This document shows positions 8,682 through 16,473 of a DNA stretch of 28,522 nt, one piece after another. Below the pieces are notes generated by a model. The model made no database searches, was not told the DNA's origin, and was given only the letters and a program-made list of their open reading frames with translations. Within the stretch, counting starts at the first letter, position 1. Each line of letters starts with the position of its first letter. Position numbers and translations under genes: made by a program. The stretch lies in NCBI GenBank assembly GCA_002422455.1, contig DIVK01000079.1:6079-34600 (forward strand). Reading direction: 5' to 3'. Source of the DNA: Rhodoferax sp. UBA6134. Lineage in GTDB: Bacteria; Pseudomonadota; Gammaproteobacteria; Burkholderiales; Burkholderiaceae_C.

Positions 8682-8786
8682 GGGGACTCCTCAAAAACAG
8701 GGGCTTCAACCCGGGCGCCGGGCACCATCAGTTGCAGCAGGACAGCGTGGCACGTTGAATCTAACATGGCAACAAAAGTCAGGTAT
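8682..8786 (-). promoter_or_regulatory. Leader between CruR-like uORF 2 and the PCu(A)C gene
   Basis: A 105-bp untranslated gap lies directly after the stop codon of uORF 2, while neighbouring genes are 11-19 bp apart. On the transcript strand it contains a short GC palindrome CCCGG-CGC-CCGGG (near 8720) just before the GAGGAG ribosome site. By analogy with the Bordetella cruR-bfrG gap I infer a Rho-termination zone; the sequence alone shows only the spacing and the hairpin. Confidence 0.4.
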
Positions 8787-9212
8787 TCAATGGTTTGGAC
8801 CGGAAACAGGCGGCCCGCGCGGCGGCGGCGTGGGCGCAAAGTGGGTGACGCATAAAAACGCCTGCCGGATCGTGGGCTCTTCGTGTTCGCCAACCGCAAC
8901 CGCATGGTGAAACAGCGCGGGTGGCGGAAGGGCCGCACGATCCGTGGATGGCAGGCAAAACGGGCAATGCACGGGAAACAAGGCGGATTCCTGCCCGTTG
9001 GAGGAATCCGTCGAAGAAGTATTTGGATTTGGCGCGGCCTGCGTCACGCCCTGGCTGGTGCAGACCACCATCACGGGTGGCACGCCGCCGCGCGCCAGCA
9101 GCACCGCATGCGACAGCGCCGGCGCGAGCGCGCCGAACAGCGTCAGCAGCACGGCCAGCCACACCACCCGGGGGCGGCGCAGTGGCGTGGAGAAAAGTTG
9201 AGCGGATCGCAA
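8787..9212 (-). CDS. DUF2946 / CruR-like copper-sensing upstream ORF 2
   Basis: The protein has 141 residues if translation begins at TTG 9212, which has GAGGTGA just upstream; GTG 9218 is an alternative, and both begin directly after the PepSY stop (9224). Features are a hydrophobic segment at 17-37 (VVWLAVLLTLFGALAPALSHA), Cys51, HC83-PF-C86, then PTPPP and R132-G-P-P135 six residues before the stop. The prolines just before RGPP should slow translation further. Much of the protein is identical to uORF 3 (13091-13495), including an 87-bp identical DNA stretch, so the two are recent duplicates. By family knowledge it would sense copper as a nascent chain and control the following PCu(A)C gene. 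The non-ATG start is unusual and would suit a low-yield leader peptide. Confidence 0.78.
   Translation of the reverse strand: MRSAQLFSTPLRRPRVVWLAVLLTLFGALAPALSHAVLLARGGVPPVMVVCTSQGVTQAAPNPNTSSTDSSNGQESALFPVHCPFCLPSTDRAALPPPALFHHAVAVGEHEEPTIRQAFLCVTHFAPTPPPRGPPVSGPNH
8806..9179. repeat. Long direct repeat, copy 1 (paired with 13101-13465)
   Basis: About 370 bp here is highly similar to 13101-13465 in the same orientation. Segment 9079-9165 is identical base for base to 13365-13451 (87 bp), and further long runs match around the CxxC codons and the 3' end. The similarity covers most of CruR-like uORF 2 and stops close to its ends, so the duplicated unit is the uORF itself, not the flanking receptor or chaperone genes. 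Confidence 0.9.
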
Positions 9213-9223
9213 GATCACCTCGA

Positions 9224-10753
9224 CTACACGGCGACACGGGCGCGCCAAGCCGCTGCCGCCCACTCGCTCTTTTTGCGCTGCAGCCGCCGCCATCCGAGCA
9301 CGGCGCCGGTCACGCTGAGGATGAAGCCGCCAACGTTCAGGACAAGCATCCAGATATCCCACAGGGGCCGGCGTTCCAGCAAGGGCAGCCAGTCCCAACT
9401 GTGCAAAAAGGCAAACAGCCAGCGCCGGGCGCGGCCGTGCGAGTCCAGCTGGTTGATGACCGTGCCGGTGTCCGGCTCCAGGTGAAGCCAGCTTGCTTGT
9501 GCGTCATCGAACTTGAGCCGCAGCACTGGCAGGCGCTTGCTCCCACCTCCCATGGTGTGCGGTTCACGGCCGTAGTAATAGGTGTCGTAGGCAGTGAGCA
9601 CCGTGGCTTCGGTGACCTTGTTCTGCGCAAACAGGGCGCTGCCCCAGGTCTGCATTTGCGCCATGCTAAACGCCGCGAACGGCGTTGCCTCGTCTGCCGC
9701 CGCTCCGGCGGCCAGCAGGCGGCTGCGGCCCTGGTCGTCCAGCGCCAGAAAATAGCCCGCGCCATCGACCACGCGCCACTCCAGCTCCCGCGCGGCAAAG
9801 CCGCTGGCCGAGAAGCGTTGCAAGGCCTGCGATGCGGACAGCGTGAACTGCTGGGCCTGCCAGCGGTCGTGCGCGGCCAGCCGCTGCTCCAGCTTGGGCG
9901 CTCCGGAATCGAGCACCTTGAACGGGTTCATGGACATGAGACCACTGAAAATAAAAGCCACCGTCATGACGCCGAACACCAGCCCCAGCAGGTGATGCCA
10001 GCGCATCCACGGCTCGCGGTAAGGCGAGCGCGAGCCACTGCTGAAACGCCCCGAAAAGCGCCAGCGCCACACTCCCACCGTCATGCCCATCAGGGCCAGC
10101 ACCGTGGCCCCGATGGCGGTGTAAATCACGATGTCGGCCCAGTGCCGTTCCACCATTCCGCCCCGAAAGGGGTAGAGCCAGTGAATCCAGGCGCCCACCC
10201 AGCCCCAGCCCCGCTCGATGCCGGTGGCGTCGCGCACCACCTCGCCGGTGCGCCCCGACACGTACAGCACGGTGGATTGTGCGTCGGCCATCCGGACGCG
10301 GTGCATGGGGCGGTGCGCATCCAGCGCCCTGGAGTGGGTCCACGCATCTTCCGTGACCAGCCCCCTGTAAGTGGCCCGGACATCCGGCATGAAAGCCCGG
10401 GCCGCCGCGAGCGCGTGCGCCGCGCCCACGGCATCAACCCGCCGTGCACTGGCGCCGTCCACAGCCACCACCTCCGAGCGGCCGTAGGACAGCAGAATGC
10501 GCGGCACGCCCGCGATTGAGGTGAGGCGGACGTTGTCAGGACTTGCCGCGTGATTGGCCGCGGCGATGATCTCCGGCAATGCTGCGCAGCAGCGTGTGGC
10601 ATCGAGTACGGGCAAGCTGGCGAGCCGCTCGGCGGACGTGAGCTTGGGATGGCCGACGTACATCATCACGACACCGGAGAAAAACCACATGGCCATGAAC
10701 AGGCACAGGGCGATTCCCAGCCAGCGATGTATCAAATACAGCATTCGTTTCAC
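9224..10753 (-). CDS. PepSY-associated TM-helix protein (putative inner-membrane metal reductase)
   Basis: A 509-residue membrane protein with the PepSY_TM architecture: TM1 at about 10-33 following MLYLIHRWLG, a periplasmic PepSY region, TM segments around 205-232 (IYTAIGATVLALMGMTVGVW) and 255-275 (WHHLLGLVFGVMTVAFIFSG), a second PepSY region, and a last TM near 462-485 (LVLNVGGFILSVTGAVLGW). Histidines sit at membrane edges (HRW, HW, WHH, HSWDW), as in family members proposed to bind haem and reduce Fe(III) or Cu(II) during metal uptake. It lies 13 bp after TonB receptor B, and the order uORF, TonB receptor, third gene mirrors the three-gene Bordetella bp2923-bfrG-bp2921 operon. I infer that it reduces or helps release the imported metal; no activity is shown by the sequence. 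Confidence 0.85.
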   Translation of the reverse strand: MKRMLYLIHRWLGIALCLFMAMWFFSGVVMMYVGHPKLTSAERLASLPVLDATRCCAALPEIIAAANHAASPDNVRLTSIAGVPRILLSYGRSEVVAVDGASARRVDAVGAAHALAAARAFMPDVRATYRGLVTEDAWTHSRALDAHRPMHRVRMADAQSTVLYVSGRTGEVVRDATGIERGWGWVGAWIHWLYPFRGGMVERHWADIVIYTAIGATVLALMGMTVGVWRWRFSGRFSSGSRSPYREPWMRWHHLLGLVFGVMTVAFIFSGLMSMNPFKVLDSGAPKLEQRLAAHDRWQAQQFTLSASQALQRFSASGFAARELEWRVVDGAGYFLALDDQGRSRLLAAGAAADEATPFAAFSMAQMQTWGSALFAQNKVTEATVLTAYDTYYYGREPHTMGGGSKRLPVLRLKFDDAQASWLHLEPDTGTVINQLDSHGRARRWLFAFLHSWDWLPLLERRPLWDIWMLVLNVGGFILSVTGAVLGWRRLQRKKSEWAAAAWRARVAV

Positions 10754-10766
10754 GATGACCCTCCGC

Positions 10767-12944
10767 TCAGAATGACGTGTGCAATGCCACGTCCAGCGAG
10801 CGCGGCGCGCCCAGGTAGAAGCTGTCGGCGCCGACCGAGGCGGCGTACACCGTGTCGCCCAGGTTTTTCGCCCGCACGGTGAGCTGGGTTTTCCGGTTGA
10901 TCTGGTAGCTCAGGCTGGCGCCGAACAAGGTGTAGGCGGGGTCCCAGATCGTGTTGGCGGTATTGCCATAGCGCTGTGACACATGGCGCACGTCCACCCC
11001 CAACTGCGTGTTGGCGTCGAGTTTCCAGGTGAGCCAGAGGTTGGCCACCCAGGCCGGCACATTGCCGGGCACGTTGCCCGCGCGCGAGACCGGCGTGCCA
11101 CCCACGTTTTCCATGAACACGTCATATTGCGCGGCGGTATAAGCCAGGTTGCCCTGCACCAGAAAACCGGGCGTCACCTTCAATGACGTTGCCACCTCCA
11201 CCCCGCTGGCCGATTGCTGTCCCACCGGCACCGTGGTGCCGGGCTGGTTCTGATCGGCAATCGCCAGATTTTTGCGCGTGATCTTGTAGGCGGCCAGCGT
11301 CGCCGACCCGCGCCCGTCGAGGTAGTCGAATTTGCTGCCAACCTCCAACTGGCGGCCCGTCGTCAGGTCGAAGTCGCGCACCTGGGAGTAAGCGGCCGTG
11401 GTCAGGATGCCCGCCGGCGGGTCGGCCGCCGTGCTGTACTGGACATAAACGTTGGCATGCGGCGTCAGGTCATACACCAGGCCCAGCCGCCCGGTGGTGG
11501 GCTGGTAGGTGTTCTTGAAGTAGGCCGGATTCGTCGCGGTGGCAGTCCGGTGGTTGATGCCCTCCAGCTCAATGCGATCGTGACGCAAGCCTGTGACCAG
11601 CGCCAGGGGGGCCGTGAGCCGGGTACGATTCTCCAGGAACAACGCCAGCGTGTTGACCTTGTTGGTGCGGTCCGGATTGAAGCCGGGCACCATGCCGGGC
11701 ACGTCGAAGAACGCCTCCGTGGTGAACTGCGTCGGGTGCACGGTACTCACCGTGGCCGACAGGGAGCGCGGAAAACGTGTCTGCGTATTTCTGCTGTAGT
11801 CCAGGCCGGCCGACCAGTCGGACTGCCGGCCCGCCAAGGTGCCCTTGTGCATCCACTCCACGCGGTCGCCGGTAAGCTGTTGATCGTGCCGTTGCAGCAA
11901 GGCGTTGGAGCGAATCACCGCCGTATTCGCCGTGTTGAATTTGTAGGTCTCGACATTGCGGTAGTCACGCAGTGCGTCGTAGCGGTACAGCGTGTTTTTG
12001 ATCGTGGTTTGCGGAGAAAGGCGATATTCCAGCAGCGAGCGCTGCCATTGCACGGTCTGCTCGTAGATGCCGTCGGCCGAGTTGTAGTTCTTGAACCGGG
12101 TGGCCGGGTCGATGCGGCCCTCGCCGGTGGCGGGATTGAGCAGCGGTGTGCCCCAGTAGGGGCGGTCCACCTTTTCGTGCTGGTACTCCAGCGCCAGCGT
12201 GTGCGACAGCCGGGGGGAGAAGTCGGTGAGCAAGGAGGCGGCCACATTCAGCGCGTTGCGCTCCTGTCCGTCCACGTAGCCATTGGTATGGCTGTTGTTG
12301 ACGTCCAGGCGCACGAAGTTCTGCACGCCCTGGCCCGACCCCAAACGGCGGTTCAGGCCCAGCGCCAGGTCGGTGGTGGCAAAGGAGCCGTAGCGTGCGC
12401 GCGCCTCCAGCGTATCGCCCTCGCGATGGGCCAGCTTGGTGACGTAGTTGATCGAGCCCCCCACGGCGCCGGCGCCGAACAGGTAGGTCGAGGGGCCGCC
12501 GATCACTTCCACGCGCTCGTAGATCCAGCTATCGACCGGGCGCGCCGAGATGGCATCGTATTGCGGCGTGATGCCGTTGAAAAGCTGGGTCAGGCTCGCC
12601 GCGCCGAAGCCGCGGTAAAACACCGAACCGGCCGATCCAGGGGGCGACGCGGCCGTGATGCCGGGCACGCTGGAGAGAATTTCCTGGGTGTTTTCGGCGC
12701 CGCGTTTTTCAATAGTTTCCCGGTTCACGATGGACACCGATGCCGGTGTTTCACGGACGCTCAGGCCCAGGCGCGAGCCGGTGCCATGGGTTCCATCCAG
12801 TGGCAATTTCTCGCTGGCATCCGTTTGACTGGCGCTGACGGTCACGGGCTGGAGGGTGTTCTCGGCTGACGACTGTGGCCAGACCAAGGGCGTGAACAAG
12901 CTGCCTGCCAGCGCGGCTGCCATGGATTTCTGGATTTTTTTCAT
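10767..12944 (-). CDS. TonB-dependent siderophore-type receptor (receptor B)
   Basis: The protein has 725 residues from ATG 12944 (MKKIQKSMAAALAGSLF); 22 codons of open frame further upstream have no signal-peptide character and are excluded. A signal peptide is followed by LQPVTVSAS (TonB-box region), a plug with RETPASVSIVNRETIE, EILSSVPGI, FYRGFG and ERVEVIGGPSTYLFGAGAVGG, and a barrel ending in Phe (VALHTSF). This is the layout of siderophore-type receptors (FhuE/FpvA-like). Because the gene is preceded by CruR-like uORF 3 (146-bp gap) and followed by the PepSY gene, the cargo may be a copper complex or chalkophore, as proposed for Bordetella BfrG, rather than a ferric siderophore. The cargo cannot be read from sequence. 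Confidence 0.9.
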   Translation of the reverse strand: MKKIQKSMAAALAGSLFTPLVWPQSSAENTLQPVTVSASQTDASEKLPLDGTHGTGSRLGLSVRETPASVSIVNRETIEKRGAENTQEILSSVPGITAASPPGSAGSVFYRGFGAASLTQLFNGITPQYDAISARPVDSWIYERVEVIGGPSTYLFGAGAVGGSINYVTKLAHREGDTLEARARYGSFATTDLALGLNRRLGSGQGVQNFVRLDVNNSHTNGYVDGQERNALNVAASLLTDFSPRLSHTLALEYQHEKVDRPYWGTPLLNPATGEGRIDPATRFKNYNSADGIYEQTVQWQRSLLEYRLSPQTTIKNTLYRYDALRDYRNVETYKFNTANTAVIRSNALLQRHDQQLTGDRVEWMHKGTLAGRQSDWSAGLDYSRNTQTRFPRSLSATVSTVHPTQFTTEAFFDVPGMVPGFNPDRTNKVNTLALFLENRTRLTAPLALVTGLRHDRIELEGINHRTATATNPAYFKNTYQPTTGRLGLVYDLTPHANVYVQYSTAADPPAGILTTAAYSQVRDFDLTTGRQLEVGSKFDYLDGRGSATLAAYKITRKNLAIADQNQPGTTVPVGQQSASGVEVATSLKVTPGFLVQGNLAYTAAQYDVFMENVGGTPVSRAGNVPGNVPAWVANLWLTWKLDANTQLGVDVRHVSQRYGNTANTIWDPAYTLFGASLSYQINRKTQLTVRAKNLGDTVYAASVGADSFYLGAPRSLDVALHTSF

Positions 12945-13090
12945 CTGTGGTTCTTGCCTGGAAAACGGAGATTCACTGCAATGCAGTCGCTGCCGCTGAC
13001 ACAACAACATGGGTCACGGCAAACCGGGAGCTCACAGCAACTGGCAATACCCTTCAAGGGGCCTTCGGCAGCCGCTGTGAATTCAATCGT
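12945..13090 (-). promoter_or_regulatory. Leader between CruR-like uORF 3 and receptor B
   Basis: A 146-bp gap sits right after the stop of uORF 3. It starts, on the transcript strand, with a motif shared with the equivalent position after uORF 4 (13093-13071 against 21894-21872, 18 of 23 bases identical, including the stop codon). No intrinsic terminator is visible, consistent with Rho-type rather than hairpin termination. Function is inferred by analogy. Confidence 0.45.
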
Positions 13091-13495
13091 TCAGCAAAGA
13101 ACAGGCGGCCCGCGCGGCGGCGGCGTGAGCGCAAAGTGGGTGATGCATAAAAACGCCTGCCGGATCGTGGGCTCCTCATGTTCGCCCGAGACGGTGAAGA
13201 TGAAAAACAGCGCATTTGGCGGAGGGGCCGCGCGATCTGTGGATAGCAGGCAAAACGGGCAATGCACGGGAGACAAGGCGGATTCCTGCCCGTTGGAGGA
13301 ATCCGTCGAAGAAATCGTTGCGGCCTGCGCCACGCCCTGGCTGGTGCAGACCGCCATCATGGGCGGCACGCCGCCGCGCGCCAGCAGCACCGCATGCGAC
13401 AGCGCCGGCGCGAGCGCGCCGAACAGCGTCAGCAGCACGGCCAGCCACACCGCCCAGGGGCGGCGGCACAAGAGGGAGCGTGGCGTGATGGACAT
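13091..13495 (-). CDS. DUF2946 / CruR-like copper-sensing upstream ORF 3
   Basis: The protein has 134 residues from ATG 13495 (MSITPRSLLCRRPW); an in-frame TTG at 13510 is less likely, and no strong ribosome site is seen for either. A hydrophobic segment covers about 14-35, followed by Cys50, HC79-PF-C82, and a C-terminus with PPP then R128-G-P-P131 and only three residues (VLC) before the stop. It is nearly the same protein as uORF 2 through its middle and C-terminus. It follows the thioredoxin-like gene by 42 bp and precedes TonB receptor B, the same order as cruR-bfrG in Bordetella. By family knowledge it would let receptor B and the PepSY gene be expressed only when copper is scarce. Confidence 0.82.
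   Translation of the reverse strand: MSITPRSLLCRRPWAVWLAVLLTLFGALAPALSHAVLLARGGVPPMMAVCTSQGVAQAATISSTDSSNGQESALSPVHCPFCLLSTDRAAPPPNALFFIFTVSGEHEEPTIRQAFLCITHFALTPPPRGPPVLC
13101..13465. repeat. Long direct repeat, copy 2 (paired with 8806-9179)
   Basis: This is the second copy of the duplicated uORF segment, with the identical 87-bp core at 13365-13451. The copies differ by scattered substitutions and a few small length changes near 13188-13215 and 13312-13316. Confidence 0.9.
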
Positions 13496-13537
13496 TGGCT
13501 GAAGGCGCAAGGGCTGATGGGGGCTGATGGGCCGGAC

Positions 13538-14092
13538 TCAGGCCAGCCAGCGTTGGAGCACCGCCGCCTCGGGCAGACCGATGCTGCGCTGGACCGACCC
13601 GTTGCGGCCCAGCAGCACGATGTAGGGCGTGACCTTGGGCCACTTGGGGTCCACGCTTTGCCGGATGGCGGGCTCGAACCCGTCAAAGGCGTAGAGCCTG
13701 CTGGCGCCCACATAGTGGCGCGCATGGGCCAGCGCCTGGGCACCCTGCACGTCCATCACGACGACGGCCAGTTCAACCTTTTGGCGTGCGGCCGCGATGA
13801 AAGCCTGCAACCTGGCGAAGGCATCCGGACAACTGGGGCAGTAGCTGGTGGTGAACACATAAGCGGCCGGGCGCGGGCTGTTCTTGAGCAGCTTCGCCCA
13901 GGTGCTCTGGTCGAAGTCCTCGACGGCGGATGGTGCAGTCGGGGCGGCCAGCGCATGTCTGGCGGCGCCGGGCGCCAGCTCTGCCCATGAAACCAGGGGC
14001 GCGGCCAGCGCGGCCAGCACCATGCCGCGCCGCGTCACGGTCACCGGCGGGCAGGGCCCGGTGTTCGGCTGCGACTCAGAAACTGATTTCAT
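13538..14092 (-). CDS. Tat-exported thioredoxin-like protein with CPSC site
   Basis: The protein has 184 residues from ATG 14092, which overlaps the end of the upstream Asp-box gene by 17 bp; the open frame continues upstream only as a shadow. The N-terminus has a twin-arginine signal (T20-R-R-G-M-V-L, then AALAAPLVSWAELA), with cleavage likely near residue 49. The mature part has a thioredoxin-like fold with AAYVFTTSYCPSCPD (Cys85, Cys88) and a later cis-Pro region VTPYIVLLGRNG. Sco/TlpA-like proteins with a CxxC use it to bind Cu(I) or to reduce copper sites before metallation. Within this island a copper-handling or thiol-reductant role is a reasonable inference. Export folded through Tat suggests a cofactor or metal may be loaded beforehand, but that is speculative. 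Confidence 0.8.
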   Translation of the reverse strand: MKSVSESQPNTGPCPPVTVTRRGMVLAALAAPLVSWAELAPGAARHALAAPTAPSAVEDFDQSTWAKLLKNSPRPAAYVFTTSYCPSCPDAFARLQAFIAAARQKVELAVVVMDVQGAQALAHARHYVGASRLYAFDGFEPAIRQSVDPKWPKVTPYIVLLGRNGSVQRSIGLPEAAVLQRWLA

Positions 14093-15302
14093 GCACCTGT
14101 ACTCCGTTTGCGTTGCGCCACACCACCGCCATGCGCGGGCCGTGTTGCAGCAGGCGGGGAAAGTCGTTGTCGCCGTCCACCTGGCCCAAGGTTTGCAGCC
14201 GAAATGTTTGCCCCCCATCGGTGGACAGCCAGGCCTTGAGCGTGCTGGTCATGCCGTCGATGCTGCGCCAGACCACGGCCACGTGCGGGCCGCGGGCCAT
14301 CACGTCGGCGTGTTCAGCGCGCTCGTCGGGCAGGCGGCGCACAGTCTCGGGCCGCGGACTGCCGTCGCGGTTGAGCCGGGCGTAGCGTATGCCGGCCGCG
14401 GCTTCGCCATCCTGCTGGCGGATGCCAAACCAGACGGCATGAAAACCGTCACCCACCGGGGCCAGGGCAGGGCCGTGGTGCGGACAGGCGTCCACGCGCC
14501 AGTCGTCGAACGTGGCGCGCACGAGGGGCGTGTCTGATTCAGGGCCCAGGGCTGCAACCGCATGGTCGCGCACATTGGGCTCGAACACGTGGCGCCACAT
14601 GGCGCGCAACACGCCGTCGGCACCCAGGCCCAGGGCAATGCGACAGCATTCGCAGGAGTGGTTGGCTACCCGGATGTCCGGGCCGAAAGTGGCGCCGCCG
14701 TCGGTGGACATGTTGCGGTAGATGGCCGCGCCCCGGTAGCTGGACTTCGTGCCCACCCGGGGCGCGGCTTCCAGGTCGCGCTTGTCGATCCAGACGGTGT
14801 GCAAGACGCCCTGGCCGTCAAACCCCGATGTTGCAAAGCGGTGGGTGATGTCCTGCCGGTCGGCATGCAGCGTGACCGGGGCCGAAAAGGTCTGGCCCGC
14901 GTCCACCGAGCGCAGCAGACGCACGTGGCCGGCGTAGGGTTTGGCCAGCGACTTCGTGTACGTGATCAGCACCGTGGCCCGGGGGCCGAACAGCAGCTTG
15001 GGACGATCTTCGCCATCGGCGGCAATCGCATCACCCGCCGTGTCCAGTACGCGCGGCGCGCTCCACTGGAGCGGGGTTTGCCCCGCCGCCGCGCTTTGAA
15101 CGAACAGGTGCCCCTCGGCATCGAGACCGGCCAGCCACAGCGAGCCGTCCGGCGCGAATGCGGCGCCCACGCCCAACTGCGGCCGGGGCTTGCGCGCTGG
15201 CGGCTGGTCATGCTGCGCCCAACTGGCGCTGCACGCCAATACCGTGGCGGTCAGCAGGGCAGCCAGTCTGCGCATGAACAACTCAAGTGTTTGATATGGC
15301 AT
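14076..15302 (-). CDS. Exported Asp-box (BNR/sialidase-like) propeller protein with Cys/His motifs
   Basis: The protein has 408 residues from ATG 15302, with GAGGA six bases upstream; ATG 15275 (MRRLAALL) is an alternative. A signal sequence MRRLAALLTATVLACSAS includes a possible lipobox (VLAC, Cys24), so it may be a lipoprotein. Three Asp boxes of the S-x-D-x-G-x-T-F type lie at 132-139 (SVDAGQTF), 199-206 (STDGGATF) and 360-367 (STDGGQTF), which indicates a beta-propeller of the sialidase-like fold. I do not recognise a sialidase catalytic set. Instead there are H215-S-C-E-C-C220 and C273-P-H-H276, which look like a soft-metal site. The position between ExbD and the thioredoxin-like gene in a copper island supports extracytoplasmic copper binding. 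The true function is unknown. Confidence 0.75.
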   Translation of the reverse strand: MPYQTLELFMRRLAALLTATVLACSASWAQHDQPPARKPRPQLGVGAAFAPDGSLWLAGLDAEGHLFVQSAAAGQTPLQWSAPRVLDTAGDAIAADGEDRPKLLFGPRATVLITYTKSLAKPYAGHVRLLRSVDAGQTFSAPVTLHADRQDITHRFATSGFDGQGVLHTVWIDKRDLEAAPRVGTKSSYRGAAIYRNMSTDGGATFGPDIRVANHSCECCRIALGLGADGVLRAMWRHVFEPNVRDHAVAALGPESDTPLVRATFDDWRVDACPHHGPALAPVGDGFHAVWFGIRQQDGEAAAGIRYARLNRDGSPRPETVRRLPDERAEHADVMARGPHVAVVWRSIDGMTSTLKAWLSTDGGQTFRLQTLGQVDGDNDFPRLLQHGPRMAVVWRNANGVQVHEISF

Positions 15303-15321
15303 GGGAGTCCTCGGTAAGGGT

Positions 15322-15732
<411 letters not shown>

Positions 15733-15738
15733 GGCCGT

Positions 15739-16467
15739 TCAAACCTTGCGCAATGGCAGCACCTTGCTGCCATTGGACGCGTGGGTGGAGCCGACGCGCG
15801 CGCCGGTCACAAAGAGGGCGTGCAGGTCGTAGGCGAAGCGATTGAGTTTGCCCAGCACGCTCTTGTTGCCGCGCACCAGCGCGTTGTAGCCGAGCACGGC
15901 GGGTATGGCCACTGCCAGGCCGAGCGCGGTCATGATGAGGGCCTCGCCAATCGGTCCGGCCACCTTGTCGATGGTGGATTGCCCTGCCGCCCCGATGGCC
16001 AGCAAGGCATGGTAGATGCCCCAGACCGTGCCGAACAAGCCGACAAAGGGCGCGGTGGAGCCGACCGAGGCCAGCACCGCCAGGCCCGACTGCAGCCGGG
16101 CCGTGGTCTCGTCCATGGCGCTGCGCAGGCAGCGCGTCACCCAGTCATTGCGGTCCAGCGAAGCGTCCGCTGGCCGCTGGCCATCCTGCCGCCGCAGATG
16201 TGCATCCGCCTCCCAGCCCTGAAGGGCAAGTTGGCGAAACGGGTTGCTGGCGTCACCGCCCAGCTGCTTGAGGCCGTCGGCAAAATCGGGGGCCTGCCAG
16301 AAACTTTCCGTGGCCCGGGCCTCCCTGGCCAGTTGGCGCAAGCCCAGGGCCTTGATGAGGATCACCATCCAGGATGCGAGCGACATGCCCAGCAGCAGCA
16401 GGGCCACGGCGCGGGTCACCAGGTCGCCCTGGGTCCAGAGGGTCAAAAGACCGGATTGAGAATTCAT
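15739..16467 (-). CDS. exbB: ExbB-type MotA/TolQ/ExbB proton channel protein
   Basis: The protein has 242 residues and three predicted TM helices: about 18-40 (TRAVALLLLGMSLASWMVILI), 127-150 (LAVLASVGSTAPFVGLFGTVWGI) and 172-195 (LIMTALGLAVAIPAVLGYNAL). The APFVGLFGTVWGI and GEALIMTALGLAVAIPA segments are diagnostic of the family. A cytoplasmic loop between helices 1 and 2 holds the SFWQAPDFADGLKQL stretch. It forms the pentameric channel around ExbD. TonB ends 6 bp upstream and exbD begins 6 bp downstream, so the three genes are tightly co-transcribed. Confidence 0.94.
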   Translation of the reverse strand: MNSQSGLLTLWTQGDLVTRAVALLLLGMSLASWMVILIKALGLRQLAREARATESFWQAPDFADGLKQLGGDASNPFRQLALQGWEADAHLRRQDGQRPADASLDRNDWVTRCLRSAMDETTARLQSGLAVLASVGSTAPFVGLFGTVWGIYHALLAIGAAGQSTIDKVAGPIGEALIMTALGLAVAIPAVLGYNALVRGNKSVLGKLNRFAYDLHALFVTGARVGSTHASNGSKVLPLRKV

Positions 16468-16473
16468 TGCTAT

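Noticed and set aside
8921..10519. A 532-codon open frame on the plus strand opposite the PepSY gene
   Set aside because: Arg/Ala/Pro/His-rich shadow with no domain; the opposite frame has clear TM helices and PepSY features.
11214..12869. A 551-codon open frame on the plus strand opposite receptor B
   Set aside because: Shadow frame without signal peptide or recognisable fold; the TonB receptor reading is well supported.
14076..15302. True exo-alpha-sialidase
   Set aside because: Asp boxes mark the propeller fold but not the activity; I could not identify the arginine triad and Tyr/Glu catalytic residues, and the context is metal uptake.
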